Shown here piece by piece: positions 26,290-37,152 of a stretch of 64,000 nt of DNA. The stretch's first letter is position 1. Each line of letters begins with the position of its first letter. Both the position numbers and the translations under genes were made by a program. The notes below the pieces were generated by a model that was not told the origin of the DNA, did not search any database, and saw only the letters and a list, made by a program, of their open reading frames with translations. Origin of the DNA: Pseudaquabacterium pictum (lineage in GTDB: Bacteria > Pseudomonadota > Gammaproteobacteria > Burkholderiales > Burkholderiaceae_C); the NCBI RefSeq assembly GCF_005403045.1, contig NZ_BJCL01000013.1, positions 62,001 through 126,000 of the forward strand, written 5' to 3'.

Positions 26290-26481
26290 CGCCTGGATTG
26301 TAGGCAGTCGGCCACGTTCGATCGGGTCGGCGCCCAGAGCTGACATGAATATCAACGAGAATCCGCAGGTTTTGAACACTCCTCGGCGACCTGGTGAGGT
26401 CGGGCGCCTTCGAGTTCGACAGCCCCTGTGGTACAGGACAACGGCCCGTGCCGATGCCCGTCCCACCGATCCAAGAGCCTG
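26290..26481. promoter_or_regulatory. Divergent region between ubiJ and the exopolysaccharide locus
   Basis: A 192-base gap between opposing genes must hold promoters for ubiJ-ubiB and for the wcaJ-led cluster. It is relatively AT-rich around 26340-26380 (ATGAATATCAACGAG). I could not assign a clear -35/-10 pair or a sigma-54 site. Confidence 0.4.
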
Positions 26482-27873
26482 ATGTTCGAGACCCGAAGCC
26501 CCCGCAATTTCAACAGCGCCCCCCAGTCGGTCACCGCCTTCATCGCCACCGTGCTCGAGCCGGCGATCACCGTGCTGGTGTACCTGGGCGCCCTGGCCTG
26601 GCACGGCGAAGAGGTCGGCCGCGCCGACCTGACCTTGTGCTTCCTGGTGCTGGCGCTCACCTTCCCTGGCATCAACCGCTTCCGCGACCGGCTCAGCTCG
26701 GCCGCCGTCGGCATCCTCGGCTCCTGGATCACGCTGCTGGCCATCCTGCTGGGCTTCGGCTACGGCACCCGCAGCCTGGACCTGTTCCAGCACGATGTCA
26801 TCCTGTTCTGGGTGGTCGCCACGCCAGTGATCCAGCTGGCCGCGGTGCGGCTGGGCTTCATGGCCATCCGCCAGCAGGCGCGCCAGCCGGGCAACCGCCG
26901 CAGCGCGGTGGTGATCGGCGCCGGCGCGCTGGGCGTGAAGGTGGCGCATGCGCTTTCCTCCAGCCCGACCCAAGGCGTGGACTTCGTCGGCTACTTCGAT
27001 GACCGCGCCGATGCCCGGGTGCACAGCGACAGCGCCGGCAAGCGGCTGGGCAACCTGCTGGAAGCGGCGCCCTACATCCGCGCGCACGGCGTCAAGGAAG
27101 TGTTCATCACCCTGCCGCTGGGCTCGCAGCCGCGCATCATCGACCTGCTGGAACACCTGCAGGGCACCACCGCGTCGATCTACTTCGTGCCCGATGTCTT
27201 CGGCATCAGCATCATCCAGGGCCGGCTGCAGGACATGTCCGGCGTGCCGGTGGTGGGCATCTGCGAGACGCCGTTCACCGGCACCAACCGCATGATCAAG
27301 CGCATCAGCGATGTCGTGCTGTCGATCCTGATCCTGCTGCTGATCTTCCCGATCATGCTGGCGGTGGCCATCGGCGTGAAGCTCAGCTCGCCCGGGCCGG
27401 CGATCTTCCGGCAGAAGCGCAACGGCCTGGATGGCGAAGAGATCATCGTCTACAAGTTCCGCTCGATGCGGGCCATGGACAACGGCGCAGTGGTCAAGCA
27501 GGCCACCAAGGGCGATCCGCGCATCACGCCGTTCGGCGCGTTCATCCGCCGCACCTCGCTGGATGAACTGCCGCAGTTCATCAACGTGCTGCAGGGCCGC
27601 ATGAGCATCGTCGGACCGCGGCCGCATGCGGTGGCGCACAACGAGATGTACCGCCAGCTGATCAAGGCCTACATGGTGCGCCACAAGGTCAAGCCGGGCA
27701 TCACCGGCTGGGCCCAGGTCAACGGCCACCGCGGCGAGACCGACACGCTGGACAAGATGCAGGCCCGCGTGGAGTACGACCTCGAGTACCTGCGCAACTG
27801 GCCGCTGGGCCTGGACCTGGTGATCATCCTGCGCACCGCCAAGTCGATGCTGAGCGACAGCAAGGCCTACTGA
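26482..27873 (+). CDS. wcaJ: Undecaprenyl-phosphate glucose phosphotransferase (WcaJ/EpsB type)
   Basis: Initiating enzyme of polysaccharide synthesis, transferring a sugar phosphate to undecaprenyl phosphate at the inner membrane. The 463-residue product has four N-terminal transmembrane helices (about residues 15-120), a central nucleotide-binding-like domain with VVIGAGALG, one re-entrant helix near 270-295, and the bacterial sugar transferase domain with RQKRNGLDG, KFRSMRAM, RRTSLDELPQ and SIVGPRPH. The ATG at 26482 is preferred; an in-frame ATG lies at 26428. As the first gene of the rightward cluster it sets the polymer's first sugar, probably glucose or galactose. Confidence 0.94.
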   Translation: MFETRSPRNFNSAPQSVTAFIATVLEPAITVLVYLGALAWHGEEVGRADLTLCFLVLALTFPGINRFRDRLSSAAVGILGSWITLLAILLGFGYGTRSLDLFQHDVILFWVVATPVIQLAAVRLGFMAIRQQARQPGNRRSAVVIGAGALGVKVAHALSSSPTQGVDFVGYFDDRADARVHSDSAGKRLGNLLEAAPYIRAHGVKEVFITLPLGSQPRIIDLLEHLQGTTASIYFVPDVFGISIIQGRLQDMSGVPVVGICETPFTGTNRMIKRISDVVLSILILLLIFPIMLAVAIGVKLSSPGPAIFRQKRNGLDGEEIIVYKFRSMRAMDNGAVVKQATKGDPRITPFGAFIRRTSLDELPQFINVLQGRMSIVGPRPHAVAHNEMYRQLIKAYMVRHKVKPGITGWAQVNGHRGETDTLDKMQARVEYDLEYLRNWPLGLDLVIILRTAKSMLSDSKAY

Positions 27874-27928
27874 ACCACCACAGAACCCACCTCCGCCGGC
27901 ATCCGCCGGCGCTGCCTGGAGAGACCCC

Positions 27929-29134
27929 ATGCGCCCCACCCTGCCCCTGTCGACGCTGGCTGCCGCCGGCCTGCTGCTGGCCACCACCGCTGCCTTCGCA
28001 CAGTCCAGCCCCTACTACATCGGCGTGTCCCAGGCGCTGGCCTACGAGTCGAACCTGTACCGCATCGGCGGCAGCATCGGCCTGCCCGTCGGCGCACAGA
28101 GCAAGTCCGACACCGTCGCCACCACCTCGCTGGTGGCCGGTGTCGACCAGACCTGGGGGCGGCAGCGGCTCAGCGGCAGCGGCTCGCTGCGGGCCAGCCG
28201 CTACGCGCAGAACGACCAGCTGAACAACGAGGGCTACGGCCTGAACCTGGGGCTGGACTGGGCCACGGTGGATCGCGTCTCCGGCCGCCTGGGCGTCACC
28301 GCCGACCGCAGCCTGCGCAGCTACGACCCGGCCTACCAGGGCGGCCTGGCGTCCGAACGCAACATCGAGGACAACAACCAGATCAACGCCACGGTGCGGG
28401 TGGGCGTGGTCACGCGCCTCACCGGCGAGGTGTCGGCCAGCCGCCGCCAGGTGCGCTACTCGGCGCAGGCCTACAAGGGCTCCGAGTACAACCAGAACAC
28501 CGGCTCCATCGGTGCGCGCTACCGCCTGGGGGGCGCCACCACCGTGGGCCTGGCGTGGCGGCAATCGCAGTTGAGCTACGTGTCGATCGATGACCCGTAC
28601 AAGCGCCGCGACATCGACCTGACCGGCACCTGGATTCCCAGCGGCCTGACCAATCTCTACGGCCGCATCAGCCACACCAGCACCGACCACAGCAACTCGC
28701 CCAACCGCGACTTCTCCGGCGTCACTGCAGAGCTGCGCGGCAGCACCCAGGCCACCGGCAAGGTCAAGCTGAATGTGAAGCTGAACCGCGACCTGGGTCA
28801 GGGCAACTCCACCTTCGACTTCGCGGGCGAGCCGCAGCCCACCGAGTTCGACCGGGTGAGCACCACCCTGCGCCTGGGCGCCGACTACGACCTGAGCGCC
28901 AAGATCACGCTGAACGCCGGCATCGAGCACGTCCGCCGCAACTTCGAGGGCACCCGCTTCGCCATCGTGGGCAGCGACCGCACCACAGCGCTGGACCTGG
29001 GCGCCCGCTGGCTGCCCACCCGCGCCATCCAGGTGGGCTGCAGCCTGCGCTACGACACCCGCAGTGTCAGCGTGGTCGGCAACCCGTTCAACAGCCAGGC
29101 GGTCAACTGCTACGGCCAGTTCGTCCTGCAGTGA
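27929..29134 (+). CDS. epsL: EpsL-type outer-membrane beta-barrel protein
   Basis: A 401-residue protein with a signal peptide (cleavage after AAFA) and alternating hydrophobic/polar strands throughout, consistent with an outer-membrane beta-barrel. It resembles the EpsL family found in exopolysaccharide operons of betaproteobacteria, many of which also carry exosortase/PEP-CTERM genes. GGAGAG precedes the ATG. EpsL may act as an export pore or scaffold; direct evidence for the family is limited. Positioned between wcaJ and galE. Confidence 0.82.
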   Translation: MRPTLPLSTLAAAGLLLATTAAFAQSSPYYIGVSQALAYESNLYRIGGSIGLPVGAQSKSDTVATTSLVAGVDQTWGRQRLSGSGSLRASRYAQNDQLNNEGYGLNLGLDWATVDRVSGRLGVTADRSLRSYDPAYQGGLASERNIEDNNQINATVRVGVVTRLTGEVSASRRQVRYSAQAYKGSEYNQNTGSIGARYRLGGATTVGLAWRQSQLSYVSIDDPYKRRDIDLTGTWIPSGLTNLYGRISHTSTDHSNSPNRDFSGVTAELRGSTQATGKVKLNVKLNRDLGQGNSTFDFAGEPQPTEFDRVSTTLRLGADYDLSAKITLNAGIEHVRRNFEGTRFAIVGSDRTTALDLGARWLPTRAIQVGCSLRYDTRSVSVVGNPFNSQAVNCYGQFVLQ

Positions 29135-29153
29135 CAGCGCAGCCACCCGCCGC

Positions 29154-30182
29154 ATGCCGACCATCCTGCTGACCGGCGCCGCCGGCTACATCGCATCCCA
29201 CACCTGGCTTGCCTTGCAGGCGGCCGGCTTCCAGGTGGTGGGGGTCGATGATTTCTCCAACAGCGCGCCCGAGGTGCTGAACCGGCTGCAGCAGCTCAGC
29301 GGCCAGGTGCCGGTGTTCGAGCGCGCCAGCGTCTGCGATGCCGCAGCCATGCAGGGCATCTTCGGCCGCCATGCGATCGATGCGGTGGTGCACTTCGCAG
29401 CCTTCAAGGCGGTGGGCGAGAGCACTGCCCAGCCGCTGGCCTACTACCGCAACAACATCGGCGGCCTGGTCACCACCTGCGAGACCATGCGCGCGGCCGG
29501 CTGCCGGCGCATCGTCTTCAGCAGCAGCGCCACGGTGTACGGCGATCCACAGCGCCTGCCGATCACCGAGGACAGCCCGCTCACCGCCACCAACCCCTAC
29601 GGCCAGACCAAGCTGATGGGCGAGACCATCCTGCGCGACCTGGGTGCGGCCGATCCGCAGTGGCAGACCGCCTGCCTGCGCTACTTCAACCCGGTGGGCG
29701 CGCACGACAGCGGCCGGATCGGCGAAGACCCGCGCGGCACGCCGAACAACCTGATGCCCTACGTGGCCCAGGTGGCCGTGGGCCGCCGGGCGCAGCTCAG
29801 CGTCTTCGGCAACGACTACCCCACGCCCGACGGCACCGGCGTGCGCGACTACATCCATGTGGTCGACCTGGCCGACGGCCATGTGGCCGCGCTGCAGCGC
29901 CTGCTGGATGCGCCGGGCTCGTTCACCGTCAACCTGGGCACCGGCCGCGGCTACAGCGTGCTGGAGCTGGTGCAGGCCTATGCCCGCGCCAGCGGCCGCC
30001 CGGTGCCCTACCAGCTGGTGGCCCGCCGGCCCGGTGACGTGGCGGCCTGCTATGCCGACCCGTCGCTGGCCCTGCAGCTGCTGGGCTGGCAGGCCCGGCA
30101 CGACCTCGACCGCATGTGCGCCGACAGCTGGCGCTGGCAGCAACAGAACCCCAACGGCTTTACAACGCCCTCCGCACCATGA
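29154..30182 (+). CDS. galE: UDP-glucose 4-epimerase
   Basis: Extended SDR enzyme of 342 residues interconverting UDP-glucose and UDP-galactose. The NAD motif is TGAAGYIASHT near residue 7, where the third glycine of GxxGxxG is alanine. The catalytic SSSATVYG and YGQTK motifs are present, and YFNPVGAHDSGRIGEDP is typical GalE. The frame is open about 90 bases upstream, but homology starts at MPTILLTG. It overlaps manC by four bases (ATGA). Confidence 0.93.
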   Translation: MPTILLTGAAGYIASHTWLALQAAGFQVVGVDDFSNSAPEVLNRLQQLSGQVPVFERASVCDAAAMQGIFGRHAIDAVVHFAAFKAVGESTAQPLAYYRNNIGGLVTTCETMRAAGCRRIVFSSSATVYGDPQRLPITEDSPLTATNPYGQTKLMGETILRDLGAADPQWQTACLRYFNPVGAHDSGRIGEDPRGTPNNLMPYVAQVAVGRRAQLSVFGNDYPTPDGTGVRDYIHVVDLADGHVAALQRLLDAPGSFTVNLGTGRGYSVLELVQAYARASGRPVPYQLVARRPGDVAACYADPSLALQLLGWQARHDLDRMCADSWRWQQQNPNGFTTPSAP

Positions 30183-31633
30183 CCCTCCACGTCCAGCCCG
30201 TCATCATGGCCGGCGGCTCCGGCACCCGCCTGTGGCCGCTGTCGCGCGCCGGCTACCCCAAGCAGTTCCTGGTGCTGTCGGGCGATGCCGACAACCGCTT
30301 CAGCCTGTTCCAGCAGGCCGCCCAGCGGCTGCAGGGCCTGGCCGATGCCGGCATCCAGGTGGCGGCGCCCTGCATCGTCGGCAACGAAGACCACCGCTTC
30401 CTGGTGCTGGACCAGCTGCGCGAGCTGGCGCTGGAGCCCGCCTCGGTGCTGCTGGAGCCGGTGGGCCGCAACACCGCACCGGCGGTGACCCTGGCTGCCC
30501 TGGCAGCGCTGGAAGCTGGCGGTGATCCGGTGCTGGTGGTCAACTCATCCGACCAGACGGTGACAGACACCGCCGCCTTCACCGCCGCGCTGCGCCAGGC
30601 GGTGCGCGCCGCGGCCGACGGCACGGTGGTCATCCTGGGCATCACGCCTGACAAGCCCGAAACCGGCTACGGCTACATCCGCGTGGCCGATGGTGGTGGC
30701 AGCGCCGTGGCCACCGTGGCCCAGTTCGTCGAGAAGCCCGACGCCACCACGGCGGCCCGCTACCTGGCCGAAGGCGGCTACTTCTGGAACGCCGGCATGT
30801 TCGTGCTGAAGGCCAGCGCCTGGATGGCCGCGCTGGAGCGCTTCCGCCCCGACATCGCCACCGCCACCCGCGCTGCCTGGGCGGCCCGCAGCACCGATGC
30901 CAAGTTCGTGCGCCCGGGCAAGGTCGAGTTTGCCGCCGTGCCCTCGGAATCCGTGGACTATGCGGTGCTGGAGAAATGCCCCGGCACCGACATCGCCATC
31001 CGCATGGTGGCACTGGACGCCGGCTGGAACGACCTGGGCGCCTGGGAGGCCGTCTGGCAAGTGGCGCCCAAGGACGCGCAAGGCAATGCCAGCGTGGGCG
31101 ACGCCATCGTCAAGGACAGCCGCAACACCCTGGTGCATGCCCACAGCCGGCTGGTCAGCGTGGTGGGCCTGGAAGACGTGGTGGTGGTGGAAACCGCCGA
31201 CGCGGTGCTGGTGGCCAGCCGCGAGCGCAGCCAGGACGTGAAACTGATCGTCAACCAGCTGGGTGCCGAGCAGCGCGGCGAGCAGACCCTGCACCGCAAG
31301 GTGCACCGGCCCTGGGGCTGGTATGACAGCATCGACAACGGCCCGCGCCACCAAGTCAAGCGCATCATGGTCAAGCCGGGCGCCAGCCTCAGCTTGCAGA
31401 TGCACCACCACCGGGCCGAGCACTGGATCGTGGTCAGCGGCACGGCCGAGATCACCAATGGCGACAAGGTGCTGCTGCTGGCCGAGAACCAGAGCACCTA
31501 CATCCCGCTGGGCCAGACCCACCGCCTGGCCAACCCGGGCAAGGTGCCGCTGGAGATCATCGAGGTGCAGAGCGGCAGCTATCTGGGCGAAGACGACATC
31601 GTGCGGTTCGAAGACACCTACGGACGGAAGTGA
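30179..31633 (+). CDS. manC: Bifunctional mannose-1-phosphate guanylyltransferase/mannose-6-phosphate isomerase
   Basis: Type II GMP/PMI enzyme of 484 residues supplying GDP-mannose from fructose 6-phosphate via mannose 6-phosphate. The N-terminal nucleotidyltransferase carries [12 protein letters not shown] and FVEKP. The C-terminal cupin isomerase carries [10 protein letters not shown] and the downstream '[11 protein letters not shown]' metal site. The ATG overlaps galE (ATGA). GDP-mannose would feed the algD product about 19 kb downstream and any mannosyltransferase. Confidence 0.95.
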   Translation: MTLHVQPVIMAGGSGTRLWPLSRAGYPKQFLVLSGDADNRFSLFQQAAQRLQGLADAGIQVAAPCIVGNEDHRFLVLDQLRELALEPASVLLEPVGRNTAPAVTLAALAALEAGGDPVLVVNSSDQTVTDTAAFTAALRQAVRAAADGTVVILGITPDKPETGYGYIRVADGGGSAVATVAQFVEKPDATTAARYLAEGGYFWNAGMFVLKASAWMAALERFRPDIATATRAAWAARSTDAKFVRPGKVEFAAVPSESVDYAVLEKCPGTDIAIRMVALDAGWNDLGAWEAVWQVAPKDAQGNASVGDAIVKDSRNTLVHAHSRLVSVVGLEDVVVVETADAVLVASRERSQDVKLIVNQLGAEQRGEQTLHRKVHRPWGWYDSIDNGPRHQVKRIMVKPGASLSLQMHHHRAEHWIVVSGTAEITNGDKVLLLAENQSTYIPLGQTHRLANPGKVPLEIIEVQSGSYLGEDDIVRFEDTYGRK

Positions 31634-31634
31634 C

Positions 31635-32699
31635 ATGACGATCCTCGTGACCGGCGGCGCCGGCTTCATCGGCAGCAACTTCGTGCTCGACTGGTTCCAG
31701 ACCAGCAGCGAGCCCGTCGTCAACCTCGACGCCCTCACCTACGCCGGCAACCGGGCCAACCTGGCCAGCCTGCAGGCGGATGCGCGCCTCAGCTTCGTGC
31801 ACGGCGACATCTGCGACCGCGCGCTGGTTGACAGCCTGCTGGCCACGCACCAGCCGCGCGCCATCGTGCACTTCGCGGCGGAGAGCCATGTGGACCGCAG
31901 CATCCACGGCCCCGGCGCCTTCATGAAGACCAACGTCGATGGCACCTTCACCCTGCTGGAGGCTGCACGCGCCTACTGGGGCGGGCTGGCGGGGGACGCC
32001 AAGGCGGCCTTCCGCTTCCACCATGTCAGCACCGACGAGGTCTACGGCAGCCTGCAGCCTGGTGCCCCGGCCTTCACCGAAGACCACCCCTACGAGCCCA
32101 ACAGCCCCTACAGCGCCAGCAAGGCCGCCAGCGACCACCTGGTGCGCGCCTGGCACCACACCTACGGCCTGCCGGTGGTGACCACCAACTGCAGCAACAA
32201 CTACGGGCCCTACCACTTCCCCGAGAAGCTGATCCCGCTGATGATCGTCAACGCCCTCGCCGGCAAGCCGCTGCCGGTGTACGGTGATGGCCAGCAGATC
32301 CGCGACTGGCTCTACGTGGGCGACCACTGCAGCGGCATCCGCGCCGTGCTGGCCGGTGGCAAGCTGGGCGAGACCTACAACATCGGCGGCTGGAACGAAC
32401 AGGCCAACATCGACATCGTCAAGATCGTCTGCGGCCTGCTGGATGAACTGCGGCCCGACCCCGCCGGCCCGTATGCCCGGCTGATCACCTACGTGACCGA
32501 CCGCCCGGGCCACGACCGGCGCTATGCCATCGACGCCCGCAAGATCGAGCGGGAACTGGGCTGGCGCCCAGCCGAGACTTTTGCCACCGGCATCCGCAAG
32601 ACGGTGCAGTGGTACCTGGCCAACGCGGACTGGGTGGCCAGCGTGCAGAGCGGCGCCTACCGCGACTGGGTGTCGACCAACTACGCGGAGCGGGCATGA
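31635..32699 (+). CDS. rfbB: dTDP-glucose 4,6-dehydratase
   Basis: Second step of dTDP-sugar synthesis; 354 residues. The NAD motif is [22 protein letters not shown] carries conserved dehydratase residues, the catalytic region is STDEVYG with YSASK, and the C-terminal GHDRRYAID is typical. The ATG lies one base after the manC stop. It overlaps rfbD at its end (ATGA). Confidence 0.96.
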   Translation: MTILVTGGAGFIGSNFVLDWFQTSSEPVVNLDALTYAGNRANLASLQADARLSFVHGDICDRALVDSLLATHQPRAIVHFAAESHVDRSIHGPGAFMKTNVDGTFTLLEAARAYWGGLAGDAKAAFRFHHVSTDEVYGSLQPGAPAFTEDHPYEPNSPYSASKAASDHLVRAWHHTYGLPVVTTNCSNNYGPYHFPEKLIPLMIVNALAGKPLPVYGDGQQIRDWLYVGDHCSGIRAVLAGGKLGETYNIGGWNEQANIDIVKIVCGLLDELRPDPAGPYARLITYVTDRPGHDRRYAIDARKIERELGWRPAETFATGIRKTVQWYLANADWVASVQSGAYRDWVSTNYAERA

Positions 32700-33595
32700 A
32701 GATCCTGCTGCTGGGCAAGAACGGTCAGGTGGGCTGGGAGCTGCAGCGCGCACTGGCACCGCTGGGCGATCTGGTGGCCTGTGACTTCGACTCTCCAGCC
32801 CCGCTGACGGCCGACTTTGCCCACCCCGAGAGCCTGGCCGCGCTGGTGGCCGCGGTGCAGCCGGACGTGATCGTCAATGCCGCCGCCCACACCGCGGTGG
32901 ACAAGGCCGAGAGCGAGCCCGCGCTGGCCGAAGCACTGAACGCCACTGCGCCCGCGGTGCTGGCCCGAGAGGCTGCTGCCCGCGGCGCGTGGCTGGTGCA
33001 CTACAGCACCGACTATGTCTTCGACGGCAGCGGCAGCAGCCCGCGCAGTGAAGACGCGCCCACCGGCCCGCTCAGCGTCTACGGCCGCACCAAGCTGGCC
33101 GGTGAACAGGCAATTGCCGCCAGCGGCTGCCGGCACCTCACGTTCCGCACCAGCTGGGTGTACGCGGCGCGCGGCGGCAACTTCGCCAAGACCATGCTCA
33201 AGCTGGCCGCCGAGCGCGATGCACTGAACGTCATCGCCGACCAGTGGGGCGCGCCCACCAGTGCCGAACTGCTGGCCGACGTGACGGCCCATGCGCTGCG
33301 CCAGGCCATGGCCCAGCCCGAACTGGGCGGCCTGTACCACTGCGTGGCCGGCGGCGAGACCACCTGGCATGCCTACGCCCAACTGGTGATCGAACACGCC
33401 CGCGCCGCCGGTGTGCCGATCAAGGTGGCCGCCGATGCGGTGCGCCCCATCCCCACCAGCGCCTACCCCACGCCCGCCACCCGGCCGTTGAATTCACGCC
33501 TGGACACCAGCCGCCTGCGCAACGCCTTCGGGCTGCAACTGCCGGATTGGCAGGCTGGCGTGGTGCGCATGCTCACCGAAACCCTGAACCGCTGA
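32696..33595 (+). CDS. rfbD: dTDP-4-dehydrorhamnose reductase
   Basis: Extended SDR of 299 residues that performs the last reduction to dTDP-L-rhamnose. [10 protein letters not shown] is the nucleotide motif, [12 protein letters not shown] and STDYVFDG are RmlD hallmarks, and YGRTKLAGE holds the catalytic Tyr/Lys. The start overlaps rfbB by four bases. Its substrate needs the 3,5-epimerase RfbC, which is not encoded anywhere in this window. Confidence 0.95.
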   Translation: MKILLLGKNGQVGWELQRALAPLGDLVACDFDSPAPLTADFAHPESLAALVAAVQPDVIVNAAAHTAVDKAESEPALAEALNATAPAVLAREAAARGAWLVHYSTDYVFDGSGSSPRSEDAPTGPLSVYGRTKLAGEQAIAASGCRHLTFRTSWVYAARGGNFAKTMLKLAAERDALNVIADQWGAPTSAELLADVTAHALRQAMAQPELGGLYHCVAGGETTWHAYAQLVIEHARAAGVPIKVAADAVRPIPTSAYPTPATRPLNSRLDTSRLRNAFGLQLPDWQAGVVRMLTETLNR

Positions 33596-33610
33596 ACTGG
33601 ACCCGCAACC

Positions 33611-34492
33611 ATGCAACGCAAGGGCATCATCCTCGCCGGTGGATCCGGCACCCGGCTGCACCCGGCCACGCTGGCCATCAGCAAGCAGCTGCTGCCGGTG
33701 TACGACAAGCCGATGGTGTACTACCCGCTCAGCACGCTGATGCTGGCCGGCATCCGCGACATCCTGATCATCAGCACACCGCAGGACACGCCGCGCTTCG
33801 AGGCGCTGCTGGGCGACGGCGGCCGCTGGGGTCTGAACCTCAGCTACTGCGTGCAACCCAGCCCGGATGGCCTGGCGCAAGCCTTCATCCTGGGCCGCCA
33901 GTTTGTGGACAACCACCCCAGCGCTCTGGTGCTGGGCGACAACATCTTCTACGGCCACGACTTCGCCACGCTGCTCAGGCGCGCCGACAGCCGCACAGCA
34001 GGCGCCAGCGTCTTCGCCTACCACGTGACCGACCCCGAGCGCTACGGCGTGGTCGAGTTCGACAGCGATAAACGCGCACTCAGCATCGAAGAAAAGCCCA
34101 AGGCGCCGAAGAGCAACTACGCCGTCACCGGCCTGTACTTCTACGACAACCAGGTCTGCGACATCGCCGCCAGCATCCAGCCCAGCGCCCGCGGCGAGCT
34201 GGAGATCACCACGGTGAACGCCACCTACCTGCAACAGGGCCAACTGGACGTGGAGATCATGGGCCGCGGCTATGCCTGGCTGGACACCGGCACCCACGAC
34301 AGCCTGCTCGAAGCCGGGCAGTTCATCGCCACGCTGGAAAAGCGCCAGGGCCTGAAGGTGGCCTGTCCGGAGGAAATCGCCTACCGCGCCGGCTGGATCA
34401 CCGCCACCCAACTGGAGCAGCAGGCCCAGCCGCTGCTGAAAAATGGTTACGGCCAGTATCTGATGCAAGTGCTGCGCGAGAAGGTGTTCTGA
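33611..34492 (+). CDS. rfbA: Glucose-1-phosphate thymidylyltransferase
   Basis: First enzyme of dTDP-glucose synthesis; 293 residues. GGSGTRLHP is the nucleotide-binding motif, with [23 protein letters not shown] and [11 protein letters not shown] as RmlA signatures. It follows rfbD by 15 bases and ends the compact wcaJ-to-rfbA sugar-nucleotide block. Homologues are feedback-inhibited by dTDP-rhamnose. Confidence 0.96.
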   Translation: MQRKGIILAGGSGTRLHPATLAISKQLLPVYDKPMVYYPLSTLMLAGIRDILIISTPQDTPRFEALLGDGGRWGLNLSYCVQPSPDGLAQAFILGRQFVDNHPSALVLGDNIFYGHDFATLLRRADSRTAGASVFAYHVTDPERYGVVEFDSDKRALSIEEKPKAPKSNYAVTGLYFYDNQVCDIAASIQPSARGELEITTVNATYLQQGQLDVEIMGRGYAWLDTGTHDSLLEAGQFIATLEKRQGLKVACPEEIAYRAGWITATQLEQQAQPLLKNGYGQYLMQVLREKVF

Positions 34493-34643
34493 GCATCGGG
34501 GCAGGTGGGCAGCCCGCGCGGCAAGCCGCCTGAGCCCATCGCTACAAGCCTTTACACCGTGAAGGCTCAGCCCGGCGCGGTGGCTGCCGACAACGTGTGA
34601 TCGCCCGCGGCCTCGCGCCGCAGCACTCACCACGGCCGCCACC

Positions 34644-37142
34644 ATGATCCAGCCTTCTCGTTCCCCGTTGCGCCCGAGCCCTGCGCCGCCTGGCCAGCGG
34701 CCCACGCCAGCGGCGGCACTGGCTTGGTGCACGCTGGCCTGCCTGGCGCTGGCAGGCTGCGGCGGTGGTGGTGGTGGCGGCAGCGAGCAGGCCCCAGCCG
34801 AGACCCCGGTGACCGCCCCCGCGCCAGCCCCTGCAGCCAGCAGCCCCACCGCCGCTGCCGAGAGTGATGTGGCGACGGTGCTGGCCGTGGCGAATGCCGC
34901 CGTCACTGCCGAGGCCATGGCCCAACAGGCCCAGCGCAGCCTGCAGGATGAGGCCGTGGCGGCCGCCCAGGTGGAATCGAGCCAGGCCGCTGCAGCCGCG
35001 CCCGTTCCGGCACCCGCACCGGCACCCGCGCCGGTGGCGACGCCAGCGCCAAGCCCGGCCCCCGCACCAGCATCCACGCCCGCACCGGCCCCCGCACCGG
35101 CACCTGCACCTGCGCCCGTTGCGGCACCCAGCCCCAGCCCGCTGGTGGTACGCGCCCGCGCCACGCTGGCCGGCGGTGTGGGCGCGCAGATGGTGGTGCG
35201 GGTGAACGGCCAGACCGTCGGCACCACCACGGTGACCAACACCCAGTTCACCAACTTCAGCTTCGCCGTGCCCACGCTGCCCGCCAACGCCCTGGTGGAC
35301 GTGGTCTTCACCAACGACGGCGGCGGCAATGGCGAGGACCGCAACCTGTTCGTGGCCTACCTGCAGCAGGGCAGCCAGGTGGTGATGCCCACCGCCAGCA
35401 ATGCCAGCATCGACCGAGGCGCCGGGGCTGCCGCCTTCGACGGCGCCGACACCGTGGCCGGCAGCGGCAACATCTACTGGAGCGCCGCCCTGCGCCTGAC
35501 CTGGCCGGCAGACACCGCCACGGCCGACGCCCTGCCGGCGCGTCAGCGCGATGCAGTGCGCTTCCTGCTGCAGGCCAGCTTCGGCCCGACGCCAGCCGAA
35601 GTGAATGCGCTGGCCACCAAGCCCTATGCCACCTGGCTGGGCGAGCAGATGGCCCTGCCCCACCAGGCCGACTACGTGAACGCGGTGCAGGCCCAGTTCA
35701 ACCAGGGCGATGCCTGGCGCCCGGGTGGTGCCAGCTACAGCCCGGCAGTGGTGGCCCAGACCTTCTGGAAGACCGCCGCCACCGCACCCGACCAGTTGCG
35801 CAAGCGGGTGGCGTTTGCGCTGCACCAGATCTTCATGGTGTCGCAGACCGATTCGAACCTGTGGCACCACGCCCGCGCAGTCGGCGCCTACCACGACCTG
35901 CTGAACAGGAACGCCTTCGGCAACTTCCGCCAGCTGATGGAAGACGTGGCCCTGAGCCCGGCGATGGGCATCTACCTGAGCCACCTGCGCAACCGCAAGG
36001 AAGACCCGGCCACCGGCCGGATGCCCGACGAGAACTTCGCGCGGGAGCTGATGCAGCTGTTCACCATCGGCCTGCATGAGCTGAACACCGACGGCAGCCC
36101 CAAGCGCAACGCCGGCGGCCAGCCGGTGGAGACCTACGGCATCGACGACGTGATGGCCCTGGCCAAGGTGTTCACCGGCTGGAGCTGGGCCTTTGCCGAC
36201 GGCGAGCTGACTGAGTCGAAGTTCCGCTGGGGCAGCCCGGTGATGACGGCCGCGGGCGACCAGCGCATCGACCTGCTGCCGATGAAGGCCTATGCCAGCC
36301 AGCATTCCACCGCGGCCAAGACACTGTTTGCGGGCAAGGCCTGGGCGGTCACCATCCCGGCCAACGGCACGGCCCAGGCCGATCTGAAGCTGGCACTGGA
36401 CGCGCTATTCAACCACCCCAATGTGGGCCCGTTCATCGGCCGGCAGCTGATCCAGCGGCTGGTGACCAGCCAGCCCACGCCGGCCTATGTGGCGCGGGTG
36501 GCGGCGATGTTCAACAACAACGGCAACGGCGTGCGCGGTGACCTGGCGGCCGTGGTGCGGGCCATCCTGCTGGACAGCGAAGCCCGCAACACGCCGCCCA
36601 ACAGCTTCGGCAAGCTGCGCGAGCCGGTGCTGCGGGTGGCCCACTGGGCCCGGGCGCTGGGGGCGCAAAGCACCTCGGGCCAATGGATGCTGGCCTGGGA
36701 GCTGGAGAGCAGCGGCCAGCGGGCCCTGGCCGCGCCGTCGGTCTTCAACCACTACCGGCCGGGCTACGTGCCGCCGAACACCAGCTTCTCGGCCATGGGC
36801 AGCACCGCGCCCGAGTTCCAGATCGTCAACGAGAGCAGCGTGGCCGCCTGGATCAACACCGCCGAGGGCATGGCCGGCAACGGCCTGGGCTGGACGGGCA
36901 GCACCAACGACGTGAAGGTGGACCAGGCCGCGCTGGGCGCGCTGGTGGCCGGCGGCAACCTGAGCGCGCTGGCCGACCACCTGGACCTGCTGCTGCTGGG
37001 CGGGCGCATGGGCGCCGCGCTGCGCGCTAGCCTGATGGATGTGGTGGCCGCCATCCCCGACGGCACCAACGCTGCCGCCAACCGCGCGCGGGCCGCCACC
37101 TTCCTGGTGCTGGCCTCGCCCGAGTTCGTCTCCCAACCCTGA
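34644..37142 (+). CDS. DUF1800 lipoprotein with one CBM60-like module
   Basis: An 832-residue exported protein of unknown function. The N-terminus ends in a lipobox (LALAGC, Cys 39) followed by a glycine run. A long Ala/Pro-rich spacer covers about residues 115-165. One CBM60-like carbohydrate-binding module starts at residue 167 (LVVRARATLAGG... NGEDRNLFVAYL). The DUF1800 domain runs from about residue 300 to the end, with LLQASFGPT, LRKRVAFALHQI, MGIYLSHLRNRKEDP, NFARELMQLFTIGLHEL and GPFIGRQLIQRLV. The DUF1501 gene follows after ten bases. It is a paralogue of the giant gene at 41449. Confidence 0.88.
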   Translation: MIQPSRSPLRPSPAPPGQRPTPAAALAWCTLACLALAGCGGGGGGGSEQAPAETPVTAPAPAPAASSPTAAAESDVATVLAVANAAVTAEAMAQQAQRSLQDEAVAAAQVESSQAAAAAPVPAPAPAPAPVATPAPSPAPAPASTPAPAPAPAPAPAPVAAPSPSPLVVRARATLAGGVGAQMVVRVNGQTVGTTTVTNTQFTNFSFAVPTLPANALVDVVFTNDGGGNGEDRNLFVAYLQQGSQVVMPTASNASIDRGAGAAAFDGADTVAGSGNIYWSAALRLTWPADTATADALPARQRDAVRFLLQASFGPTPAEVNALATKPYATWLGEQMALPHQADYVNAVQAQFNQGDAWRPGGASYSPAVVAQTFWKTAATAPDQLRKRVAFALHQIFMVSQTDSNLWHHARAVGAYHDLLNRNAFGNFRQLMEDVALSPAMGIYLSHLRNRKEDPATGRMPDENFARELMQLFTIGLHELNTDGSPKRNAGGQPVETYGIDDVMALAKVFTGWSWAFADGELTESKFRWGSPVMTAAGDQRIDLLPMKAYASQHSTAAKTLFAGKAWAVTIPANGTAQADLKLALDALFNHPNVGPFIGRQLIQRLVTSQPTPAYVARVAAMFNNNGNGVRGDLAAVVRAILLDSEARNTPPNSFGKLREPVLRVAHWARALGAQSTSGQWMLAWELESSGQRALAAPSVFNHYRPGYVPPNTSFSAMGSTAPEFQIVNESSVAAWINTAEGMAGNGLGWTGSTNDVKVDQAALGALVAGGNLSALADHLDLLLLGGRMGAALRASLMDVVAAIPDGTNAAANRARAATFLVLASPEFVSQP

Positions 37143-37152
37143 GGCCCTGCCC

